From JAPYTY01 sp036338435 (GTDB lineage Bacteria > Acidobacteriota > UBA6911 > RPQK01 > JADFOI01): a stretch of DNA of 64,000 bases. The notes beneath the pieces were generated by a model that was given only the letters and a program-made list of their open reading frames with translations, searched no databases and was not told the origin of the DNA. The translations under genes were made by a program, and so were the position numbers. Every line of letters begins with the position of its first letter. Position 1 is the stretch's first letter. The stretch is from positions 16,726-80,725 of the forward strand of contig JAYZCG010000026.1 in NCBI GenBank assembly GCA_036338435.1, written 5' to 3'. Below are positions 16,945 to 25,090 of this stretch, in pieces.

Positions 16945-18699
16945 GTGAACGACATATTGACTCGGCATAGTTTTTGGCAAGTAGTTGTTAGATTTTTATT
17001 GATTAGCACCTCCGTTTTTGCCCTCTACGCCAATGCTTTCAGTACTCTGGCTCCCAACTATAACCGCATGGTGCATTGGGGGCTGTTAGGTACTGCTATT
17101 TTTTTGATTTATGGCAGCAATCGATCCATCAAAAGCACTCCGGGATGGTCGGGATTAGTCTTGTCTAGCCTTTTCTTTGCTTCCACGGTTTTTGTAATTC
17201 TGGACTGGCAACTGTACATTGAGCGAACTGGATTGATCACTGGGTGGGAACTGGTAGGAGGCTGCGTGATGATGGTACTCGTACTAGAGGCCACGCGCCG
17301 AACAATTGGGTGGTTTCTCCCTCTGCTAGTGACAGTATTTATCCTGTATGGCATGTTCGGACAATTTGCCCCTGGTATTTTTCTTCACAAGGGATATACG
17401 CTTTCACGTCTAGTGGGTGCGCTATACATGGGTAGTAGTGGAATCTACGGCCTTCCCATGGAGATTTCCTCTACCTATGTCATCATGTTCGTACTGTTTG
17501 GAATGTTGTTGACCCGTTCCGGAGGAGATCGCTGGTTTATTGATTTAAGTTATGCCTTGACGGGGCGGTTCCGAGGTGGTCCTGCACTTACCGCAATTTT
17601 TTCCAGTGCGATCATGGGAATGCTATCCGGTTCCCCCGTAGCCAATGTTGTAACCAGTGGCAATTTCACCATCCCCTTGATGAAGAAGATTGGGTTTGAG
17701 GCCCGAATAGCAGGTGCGATTGAGGCCGTCGCTTCAGCTGGAGGTATGTTTACGCCTCCTTTGATGGGCGCTGGGGCATTTATAATTGCAGAGTTCTTAC
17801 ACATCGAATATGTGGAAGTTGCTAAAGCAGCCTTGTTACCCGCGTTCTTATATTTTATTTCACTAATGGCAGTCGTCTACTTTATATCTTGGCGACAGGA
17901 TCTTCGGGTTAGCTCTGATGAAAGCTTGCCTAAAATGTCCAATACTTTGGGCCAGTATGGGCACATGATGCCGCCACTAATTATTTTGGTAGTTCTTATA
18001 TTTAATGGACGTAGTTTGATGTCTGCAGCTTTTTGGGCCATGGGCCTCACGGTCGGGCTTTCCTTGGTGCGTGCTCATACACGAATCACTATTTCCAAGA
18101 TCATCGAGGCGTTTGAAGATGCTGGCAGACAAGTTATTCCGATCGCTGTGGCCTGTGGATCTGCTGGAATTATTGTTGGCATCATAAGTCTAACGGGTCT
18201 GGGCTTTACCATTTCTGGAGCACTCACCGGTATGGCTGAAGGACAGCCTGTACTTTTGCTTTTTGTGGCTATGGGAGCTTCACTGTGCCTCGGTATGGCC
18301 GTTCCTCCGACAGCAGTGTATATAATTATGGCAGGTCTGACGGTTCCGGCGATGGTGGAAGCTGGCTTTGCGCCTTTGGCCTCCCATTTTTTCATCTTTT
18401 TCTGTAGTACGATTGGATGTATTACTCCTCCTGTAGCACTTGCTGCTTATGCGGCAGCAGCTATTGCTCGCTCTCCTGTAACTCCCACCGGATTTGCAGC
18501 TTTTCGTCTGGGAATCGCTGGATACTTGATTCCCTTTTTGGTAATGTACCGGCCCGAACTTATGATGACAGGCGAATTGGGAACAACAGTTGTTTCAGTA
18601 TTGATCTCATTGGCTATTATTCTAACTGCTGCTTTTGGGCTTCAGTTTTTGGCACATCTTTGGGGGGTGGTGGTAGAAAAACGGAATGCTTCGCCATGA
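16945..18699 (+). CDS. TRAP transporter fused permease (4TM/12TM)
   Basis: 584-residue integral membrane protein in which the small (DctQ-like, about residues 15-140) and large (DctM-like, about 150-580) TRAP subunits are fused, as is usual for TAXI systems. Marker segments include SSGIYGLPMEISSTYVIMFVLFG, GSPVANVVTSGNFTIPLMKK and SAGGMFTPPLMGAGAFI. It drives sodium- or proton-coupled uptake. It starts at GTG 16945 with an AGGT-like site; the gene follows the binding lipoprotein, so the pair is a complete transporter. Confidence 0.93.
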   Translation: MNDILTRHSFWQVVVRFLLISTSVFALYANAFSTLAPNYNRMVHWGLLGTAIFLIYGSNRSIKSTPGWSGLVLSSLFFASTVFVILDWQLYIERTGLITGWELVGGCVMMVLVLEATRRTIGWFLPLLVTVFILYGMFGQFAPGIFLHKGYTLSRLVGALYMGSSGIYGLPMEISSTYVIMFVLFGMLLTRSGGDRWFIDLSYALTGRFRGGPALTAIFSSAIMGMLSGSPVANVVTSGNFTIPLMKKIGFEARIAGAIEAVASAGGMFTPPLMGAGAFIIAEFLHIEYVEVAKAALLPAFLYFISLMAVVYFISWRQDLRVSSDESLPKMSNTLGQYGHMMPPLIILVVLIFNGRSLMSAAFWAMGLTVGLSLVRAHTRITISKIIEAFEDAGRQVIPIAVACGSAGIIVGIISLTGLGFTISGALTGMAEGQPVLLLFVAMGASLCLGMAVPPTAVYIIMAGLTVPAMVEAGFAPLASHFFIFFCSTIGCITPPVALAAYAAAAIARSPVTPTGFAAFRLGIAGYLIPFLVMYRPELMMTGELGTTVVSVLISLAIILTAAFGLQFLAHLWGVVVEKRNASP

Positions 18700-18853
18700 T
18701 TTTTTCTCAAATTTATATCTTTGTGAGTTGATTTGATAATGCTACAGTGCAGAGTGAATGCGTGGATTTACTTGCAATACGACAGTGTTGCCGGATGGCT
18801 GTATGACATAATGAAGTTTTGCAGTCCCGTTCGATTGAAGGAGAACCCAACTC

Positions 18854-20353
18854 ATGTCTATACCCGTTAAAAATAAACGAGAAATTCAAGTCCGGAAGAT
18901 GTGTGCAAGCATGCGTGATTTAATTGAACTACTAGAATCCCATGGACAACTTCGTCGCGTCCAGAAAGAAGTTGATCACACTTGGGAGGTTGCCTGCATC
19001 GCACGTTGGATTTATCAGGGGCATTCTATGAAAGATCGCTTTGCGCTTCTTTTTGAAAATGTTAAGGGCTCAGATATATCTATCACTACTCCTTTAATCG
19101 GAGCTTCGCGTCAGGTCTATGCTTTGGCTTTGGGGACGACTCCGGAGAAAATTCATGAAGTGTGGATTGAGGCTTTACGCGATCGTATTTCTCCTCAGGT
19201 CGTCGATTCTTCACCAGTGCAGGATGTTGTAATCCAGGGAGAGAAGGTGGATCTTTCCTACTTGCCAGTTCCCATTTGGACACCTGGGAAGGACAAGAGG
19301 CCGTGTATTACGGCTTGTGTTATAACCAGAAATAATGACACTGGTGTGCAAAATATGGGGACGTACCGCTGTCAGATACAGTCTCCAAATAGAATCACAT
19401 TAAATACCAATCCTGGACGGCAGGGTTATCAAAATTATGAGTCTTATGCCAGCAAGGGACAGTCCGCTCCGGTGGCAGTTGCAATTTCTTGTGAGCCAGC
19501 GGTCCATATGGCTACTTCGGCAGCGCTGCCGAAGGGAGTTGATGAGATTACGGTAGCTGGAGGACTCAAGGGTTCTGCTGTGGAGATGGTTAGGGCCAAG
19601 AGTGTAGACCTGCTAGTGCCTGCTAGTGCAGAGATTGTCGTCGAAGGGCTTCTGGACCCGACAGGGCGAATGCAAGAAGATGGGTTTGGAGAGTTTGCAG
19701 GCTACATGGGGGAAGTGGGAATGCGACCCTTCTTTGATGTTCAATGTATTACCCATCGAACGGATCCCATCTATTATGGATATATAAGCCAGCACCCTCC
19801 GAGTGAGAGCACTCTCATTCAAGGACAAGCTAACGAGTGTGTGATCCACAAGCAGTTAATCGATGATTGGGCAGAACCTGGCATTCTGGATGTAGCACTT
19901 AATCAGACCCATGGGGGTCTGTTGGGGCAGATTGTTATTCAGATGGATCCACAGTATCCCGGACATGCCAAGAAGGTAGGGCGCATGGTGGCTGAGATGG
20001 GCACCTTTTTTAAGACTGTGATTGTGGTTGACCCTGACATTGACATTCGCCACAGTCAACATCTTGACATGGTGTTGAACTCACGCGTTAATCCAGCTCG
20101 GGATTTGGTAGTTATTGAGGATATCTATAGCATCTATGATCCTGCAGCAGAGAACGAAATTAGCTCAAAGCTCGTAATAGATGCTACGGCCAAAGGACCC
20201 CTTCCGGATGTATCTCTCCCACCTCGAGACTTCCTCTATAAAGGCTATGATAGTTGGAAGGAAGCGGGGCTCCCTGATTTTGACATACCCCAGTGGATGG
20301 ACCAACTGTTGGACTATCATGCTGTGAGAATGATGGCAGAGGACGAAGAGTAA
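18854..20353 (+). CDS. UbiD family decarboxylase (catabolic-type active site)
   Basis: 499 residues. It belongs to the prenyl-FMN decarboxylase family, with Arg172 in GTYRCQ and an active-site pair Glu275/Glu280 in EDGFGEFAGY, which matches the E-R-E arrangement of ferulate- and aromatic-acid decarboxylases. AAGGAG sits 10 bases before the ATG. It lies just downstream of the TRAP uptake genes and beside molybdenum hydroxylase genes, so a role in breaking down an imported aromatic or heteroaromatic acid is a fair inference. The cofactor-making UbiX is not in view. Confidence 0.85.
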   Translation: MSIPVKNKREIQVRKMCASMRDLIELLESHGQLRRVQKEVDHTWEVACIARWIYQGHSMKDRFALLFENVKGSDISITTPLIGASRQVYALALGTTPEKIHEVWIEALRDRISPQVVDSSPVQDVVIQGEKVDLSYLPVPIWTPGKDKRPCITACVITRNNDTGVQNMGTYRCQIQSPNRITLNTNPGRQGYQNYESYASKGQSAPVAVAISCEPAVHMATSAALPKGVDEITVAGGLKGSAVEMVRAKSVDLLVPASAEIVVEGLLDPTGRMQEDGFGEFAGYMGEVGMRPFFDVQCITHRTDPIYYGYISQHPPSESTLIQGQANECVIHKQLIDDWAEPGILDVALNQTHGGLLGQIVIQMDPQYPGHAKKVGRMVAEMGTFFKTVIVVDPDIDIRHSQHLDMVLNSRVNPARDLVVIEDIYSIYDPAAENEISSKLVIDATAKGPLPDVSLPPRDFLYKGYDSWKEAGLPDFDIPQWMDQLLDYHAVRMMAEDEE

Positions 20354-20466
20354 TTTCCAATCTGCAGAATCATTATCTCAGGGTTACATAGCGTAGAGGA
20401 AAGGGGTATGAAGTATTTATCTATTCGTATTCCTATGGTGCGAACGCCTTGTGTTTGCATGATGAA

Positions 20467-21084
20467 ATGATTACCCAGATTCTACTTGCTGCTGGTCTTT
20501 CCACACGTATGAAAAGCCCGAAACCTTTGCTGGATTTTGGAGGAAGGTCGTTGCTTTCGTGTCTTCTGGAAGAATGCCATATTTCTGCTGTGGATGAGAT
20601 CTTTGTAGTCTTAGGACACGAGAAGGAAAAGATCTTGGAGCAGGTGGACTTATCAGGAGTACACGTAGTTGTTAATAATCAATACGAAGATGGTCAGACT
20701 AGCTCCTTGCAATGTGCTGTGAGAGATCTGAGTCCAGAGACAGAGGCTTTTTTGAACCTCCCTGTCGATCATCCCTTGGTTACACATAAGGAAATAGATT
20801 CCCTCATTGAAGCTTACCAAGCACACAAATCGGAAGCGAAAATTTTTGTCCCAGAATGTGAAGGTGTGCTGGGTCGGCCGGTGTTATTCAACAGCTCGTT
20901 AGCTCATGAAGTGTTAAACCTTGATCTGAAGAGTCCTACAAATGGAATCATCGAAAGATATCATCGAGAAATTCATAGGGTTCCCGTGACGAATCCCTAC
21001 ACTACAAAGGATATGGATACTCCTGACGATTATAGGGAATGCATAAAATTGTGGAACAAGGTAGGGGTGAGGGACGTGTGTTAA
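20467..21084 (+). CDS. MocA/MobA-like nucleotidyltransferase
   Basis: About 205 residues. The N-terminal LLAAGLSTRMKSPKPLL is the NTP-binding signature of molybdenum cofactor cytidylyl- or guanylyltransferases; the LNLPVDHPL segment carries the metal-binding Asp. In bacteria the MocA branch makes the cytosine-dinucleotide cofactor used by xanthine-oxidase-type hydroxylases, and such a hydroxylase is encoded next door on the other strand. The start is placed at ATG 20467 because MITQILLAAG is the normal beginning; a TTG at 20449 is possible. The stop overlaps the convergent gene by 4 bases. Confidence 0.82.
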   Translation: MITQILLAAGLSTRMKSPKPLLDFGGRSLLSCLLEECHISAVDEIFVVLGHEKEKILEQVDLSGVHVVVNNQYEDGQTSSLQCAVRDLSPETEAFLNLPVDHPLVTHKEIDSLIEAYQAHKSEAKIFVPECEGVLGRPVLFNSSLAHEVLNLDLKSPTNGIIERYHREIHRVPVTNPYTTKDMDTPDDYRECIKLWNKVGVRDVC

Positions 21085-21560
21085 GAGCGCATCTTCTCTG
21101 CTGCATCCAGGACCGAATCCACGATTTGCTTATATCCTGTACATCGGCACATGTTGCCTGAAAGTCCTATCCTCACTTCTTCTTCTGTAGGATTGGGTTT
21201 TCTCTCCAATAGTTCGTACGCACTAATTAAGAATCCAGGAGTACAAAATCCACACTGAAGACCATGGTTTTCCCAAAAGCCTTGTTGCAAGGGATGTAGT
21301 TGTCCGTCAATGGCTAGTCCTTCTACTGTCGTAATTTCAGCTCCGTCTGCCTGTATGGCAAACATTAAACAGGATCGTGCAGTCTGTCCATTAAACAAAA
21401 CGGTACAGGCTCCACAGATACCGTGTTCACAGCCGACATGGGTTCCGCTTAGATCTAGGTCTTCGCGCAAGAAGTCAGATAGCAACCTACGTGGTTCCAC
21501 TTGTCTATGGTACTCCTCACCATTTACCGTTACCTTGATTGATCGGTACTGATTATCCAT
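21081..21560 (-). CDS. Molybdenum hydroxylase small subunit, two 2Fe-2S clusters
   Basis: 159 residues, the CoxS/XdhC-like iron-sulfur subunit. Plant-type cluster Cys are at 44, 49, 52 and 64 (CEHGICGAC ... SC), and the second cluster uses Cys 103, 106, 138 and 140 (CGFC ... CRC). It carries electrons from the molybdenum site of the large subunit to FAD in the medium subunit. It is the last gene of a three-gene operon, 3 bases after the medium subunit. Cytoplasmic, no signal. Confidence 0.93.
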   Translation of the reverse strand: MDNQYRSIKVTVNGEEYHRQVEPRRLLSDFLREDLDLSGTHVGCEHGICGACTVLFNGQTARSCLMFAIQADGAEITTVEGLAIDGQLHPLQQGFWENHGLQCGFCTPGFLISAYELLERKPNPTEEEVRIGLSGNMCRCTGYKQIVDSVLDAAEKMRS

Positions 21561-21563
21561 AAG

Positions 21564-22451
21564 TTACTTTTTCCTCTTCGAATTATGAACAGCCATTGTC
21601 TTAGCTTTTTGCAATGATCGTTTGGCCAGTGCACCTACCAAATGCTTTCTTTGCGCGGCGGAAGCATGCAGATCATCAAAGGGATCGACTTTTTCAGAAA
21701 GTTTATCACCCACTTCCTGCAATACCAGATCAGTTATTTTCTCACCTTTTAGGATCTCTTCAACCGAACTATCTCTGAAGGCAGTTTCGTCAACCCCGAT
21801 GGCTGCTAGCCGTGCATCGGTACATACTTCGTCAGCATCCAGAGTGATGGTTGTAGTAACTCCAACAACCGCGAAGTCGCCGTGGCGGAGAGCAAATTCC
21901 TCAAAGGCCCACCCAGTTCTAGAGGGCAAGACTGGAAATCGAACTTCAACTAACATTTCCTCAGGCTCTAGATTGGTAGTCATAACGCTGATGAAGAAAT
22001 CATCGGCAGAGTCGGTCCGTTTTCCCTCCGTACTGACAATTACCATTTCTGCATCGAGAGCTAGGGCTATGGCAGTCAGTTCTGCTGTGGGGTCAGCATG
22101 GACGATACTTCCTCCTACGGTACCTCGATTGCGAGTTTGAGGATGTCCAATCAACTCTGTTGCATCACTCAATAAACCACATTTGGATCGAACCATTTCC
22201 GAAAGCTCCAGAGTGGTCTGACGTGTCATTGCTCCGATTGCTAGTTTCCCGTCTGTCTCTTGGACGTAGTCTAGATCCTTGACTTTGTTGATATCGATGA
22301 TAACTTTCGGACTGGCCAATCTGAAATTGAGTGTGGGTACCAAAGACTGGCCTCCGGCAAGGATCTTTGCATCCCATCCATACTGTTTTAGGAGGTCGAG
22401 AGTTTCCTCGATACTGTGGGGATCGTGATATTCAAATTTTGCAGGCTTCAT
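21564..22451 (-). CDS. Molybdenum hydroxylase medium subunit, FAD-binding
   Basis: 295 residues, CoxM-like. FAD motifs AGGQSLVPTLNFRLA (about 32-46) and TRNRGTVGGSIVHADPTAEL (about 105-125) are intact, and the C-terminal CO-dehydrogenase-flavoprotein domain follows. It receives electrons from the iron-sulfur subunit and passes them to an acceptor. It is encoded 22 bases after the large subunit and 3 bases before the small one, so the order is large-medium-small rather than the more familiar medium-small-large of cox operons. Confidence 0.92.
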   Translation of the reverse strand: MKPAKFEYHDPHSIEETLDLLKQYGWDAKILAGGQSLVPTLNFRLASPKVIIDINKVKDLDYVQETDGKLAIGAMTRQTTLELSEMVRSKCGLLSDATELIGHPQTRNRGTVGGSIVHADPTAELTAIALALDAEMVIVSTEGKRTDSADDFFISVMTTNLEPEEMLVEVRFPVLPSRTGWAFEEFALRHGDFAVVGVTTTITLDADEVCTDARLAAIGVDETAFRDSSVEEILKGEKITDLVLQEVGDKLSEKVDPFDDLHASAAQRKHLVGALAKRSLQKAKTMAVHNSKRKK

Positions 22452-22473
22452 TTTAGATTTAAGTCCAGGATTA

Positions 22474-24942
22474 CTAGTTATTTTCAGGCTGGGGTTCGTG
22501 GATTAGTGTCCATACTTTCTTGGGGTTTAGAGGTAATTCATTAATGTTGATTCCTAGGGGGCGCAAAGCGTCAGCGACAGCACTGGCAACAGCAGCAGGT
22601 GCCGTTTCGGTACTGCTTTCACCGGCACCCTTAGATCCGAGGGGGGTCAAGGGAGAAGGCGAACAGATGTGGCCAATATTAAGCTTCGGAGCTTCTACAG
22701 ATGTGGGACATACATATTGCATGAAGTTGCCAGCTAACATCTGTCCTTCATCGTCATAGCTCAGTTCTTCATAAAGGGCTCCACCAATACCATGCAGTGC
22801 TCCTCCATAAATTTGACCTTCCATCAGCATAGGATTTATAACTGTTCCTGCATCATGCACGCTGAACCAGTCTATAATCTTCACCTCTCCTGAATCGCGG
22901 TCGACTTCTACAACACAAATTTCTGCCATAAACCCATAGGTATTGGATGAATTTACTCGATCCTGGGAATCGGGAGCCACGTTGGATGGAAAGCGGAAAA
23001 CTGCACGGGCCTGAAGACCAGCCTCAATATCGTCTGGCAAAAGTTCTAGATTCCAGTGAGCTGTTCCGGCAACACGCTTAACAGTAATGCTTTTTTCTGA
23101 GTCACTCTTTGAAACTACAGTTCCACCTTCAATCACAAGATCATCCTCAGATACAAGAAGTAAAGCAGAAGCGAGGCGAATGATTTTTTTCTTAAGCTTT
23201 CGAGCTGCCAAAACAGCCGCACTTGTTCCAACCGAAGCGAAGCGGCTAGCATAGGTTCCAGAAGAAATAAACCAGCCGTGTTTGGCTGTATCAAATTCAT
23301 CAATTACCACAACATCTTCGGGTCTAATCCCTAACTCATCGGCTACTATCTGACTAACAACTGTCTCATGCCCTTGTCCCTGAGGTGTGGTGTTCATGCT
23401 AACGCTAACCTTACCGCGTTGGTTCATCTGGATGGTGGCTGACTCGGCTGATCCTGACTTTGGGAGATAGCCAGGTTTGGCTCGGACTTCAGGGGGCAAG
23501 GCTACTGTAATGTAGCCCATATTAGAAACTGAAGGGTCTATGCCTGTGGCAATTCCAATCCCGAAGAGTCGGTTTTCTTTCCTAGCCTCTTCTTGCTTTT
23601 GTCTAAGTTTCTCGTACTGGCTCATTTCTACTACTAGATCCATCCCCTTCTGGTAGTTTCCGCTATCATAGATGCCTCCCATAGGAGTGGTGTAGGGGAT
23701 CTCTTCTGCTGGGATCAGATTGCGACGCCGGACTTCTATTGGGTCGAGATCAAGCTCTTCAGCGATATGATCCATCATCCGTTCCTGTTCAAAGTAAATT
23801 TGTTGGCATCCGTATCCACGGTTGGGTCCAGTGGGGCATTTGTTGGTCATTACGTCGTAGGCATCAATGCGGACGTTTTGAACTTTGTAAGGGCCCACGA
23901 AGTTTCCAATAGGCCGAAAAGTACAGGCCGGTTCCGGAGCACGTAGATAGGCTCCCACATTCTCTATAACCTTGGACTTAATACCTGTAAGGGTGCCGTC
24001 GTTCTTAACTGCTACTTCCCGATAGGCGACACGATCAGTCTGACACGAACTGGCCAAGAGATGTTCCTGGCGGTCCTCGATCCATTTGACCGGTCGTCCT
24101 GCCTTTATTGCGGCGAGAGAAATAAGAACAATATAGGGATAGATACTAGATTTGATTCCAAAGCTACCTCCGATGTCTGACGGGACAATGAAACGTAATT
24201 TGTTCTCATCGATATTTAATGCTCTCGCCGTAACAGCATGCATACTAAAAGGGCCCATAAAGTTTGAGCGGACTGTAACAACGCCGGTGGTAGCATCGTG
24301 ATCTGATATGACTGCATAGGTCTCTAAGGGAAGAGAACTATAGCGAGGGAAAACAAAACGTTCTTTGAGAATTAAATCCGCTTCCGCAAAAGCGCCGTCC
24401 ACATCTCCGTAGTCGAGCTCTCGATGGCACCCAATGTTGTTGCCTAACTCCTCATGTAAGATTGCTGCATCTGGATCTAATGCATCCTCGGGTTTGACGA
24501 CAGGGGGTAGAGGGTCATATTCAACTTCAATGAGATCAAGGGCGTCTTCGGCCACATAGCGGTCTGAGGCTACCACTACTGCCACCGGTTCTCCCACATA
24601 GCGTACCTTGTCTACAGCGGCACTGTAATACTTGAAAGGGGCCACAACACCGACAGGGAAGGGTAAGGATTTATCCCCTACTTCGGCTCCCGTTAACACT
24701 GTTGTTACTCCTGGGTGAGCAAGAGCCTTGCTCGGGTCGATAGAAATAATTCTAGCGTGAGGACGAGGGCTTCGTAGTATAGCTGCATGATGCATGTTGG
24801 GCATCTTGATGTCATCTACAAAGGTTCCCCGGCCAGTCAAAAGTCTCGGGTCTTCTCGACGTTTGACCGATTGCCCCACATATTTGCTAGTCTCCTGGGC
24901 TTCTTTCTTTGCCGTCTTGGTTTTAGGTGGTGCTACAACCAT
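22474..24942 (-). CDS. Molybdenum hydroxylase large subunit (xanthine-oxidase family)
   Basis: 822 residues with the N-terminal aldehyde-oxidase hammerhead domain (about 20-150) and the molybdopterin-binding domain after it. Motifs include IGGSFGIKS, TTPQGQGHETVV and the active-site Glu in KGAGESS near the C terminus. The loop after PTGPNRGYGC lacks the AYxCSFR sequence that marks true CO dehydrogenases, so oxidation of an organic ring or aldehyde is more likely. GAGGTCA precedes the ATG. It starts the large-medium-small operon; substrate unknown. Confidence 0.92.
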   Translation of the reverse strand: MVVAPPKTKTAKKEAQETSKYVGQSVKRREDPRLLTGRGTFVDDIKMPNMHHAAILRSPRPHARIISIDPSKALAHPGVTTVLTGAEVGDKSLPFPVGVVAPFKYYSAAVDKVRYVGEPVAVVVASDRYVAEDALDLIEVEYDPLPPVVKPEDALDPDAAILHEELGNNIGCHRELDYGDVDGAFAEADLILKERFVFPRYSSLPLETYAVISDHDATTGVVTVRSNFMGPFSMHAVTARALNIDENKLRFIVPSDIGGSFGIKSSIYPYIVLISLAAIKAGRPVKWIEDRQEHLLASSCQTDRVAYREVAVKNDGTLTGIKSKVIENVGAYLRAPEPACTFRPIGNFVGPYKVQNVRIDAYDVMTNKCPTGPNRGYGCQQIYFEQERMMDHIAEELDLDPIEVRRRNLIPAEEIPYTTPMGGIYDSGNYQKGMDLVVEMSQYEKLRQKQEEARKENRLFGIGIATGIDPSVSNMGYITVALPPEVRAKPGYLPKSGSAESATIQMNQRGKVSVSMNTTPQGQGHETVVSQIVADELGIRPEDVVVIDEFDTAKHGWFISSGTYASRFASVGTSAAVLAARKLKKKIIRLASALLLVSEDDLVIEGGTVVSKSDSEKSITVKRVAGTAHWNLELLPDDIEAGLQARAVFRFPSNVAPDSQDRVNSSNTYGFMAEICVVEVDRDSGEVKIIDWFSVHDAGTVINPMLMEGQIYGGALHGIGGALYEELSYDDEGQMLAGNFMQYVCPTSVEAPKLNIGHICSPSPLTPLGSKGAGESSTETAPAAVASAVADALRPLGININELPLNPKKVWTLIHEPQPENN

Positions 24943-25090
24943 TAGAGTGACCTCGAGATTTTGCTGTGAAAATTGCTTTTGAAATCCAAACTCATGCCAT
25001 GTTCGAGAAGTAGAAAGATACCGTTTGTCCAGTTTCTAGTCAAGCCAAGACTACAGGTGAAGAGGGCACCAATTGGCAGATTTAAATCTC

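Noticed and set aside
22474..24942. Annotation of the operon as aerobic CO dehydrogenase
   Set aside because: The AYxCSFR motif of the copper site is absent, so only the general hydroxylase call is supported.
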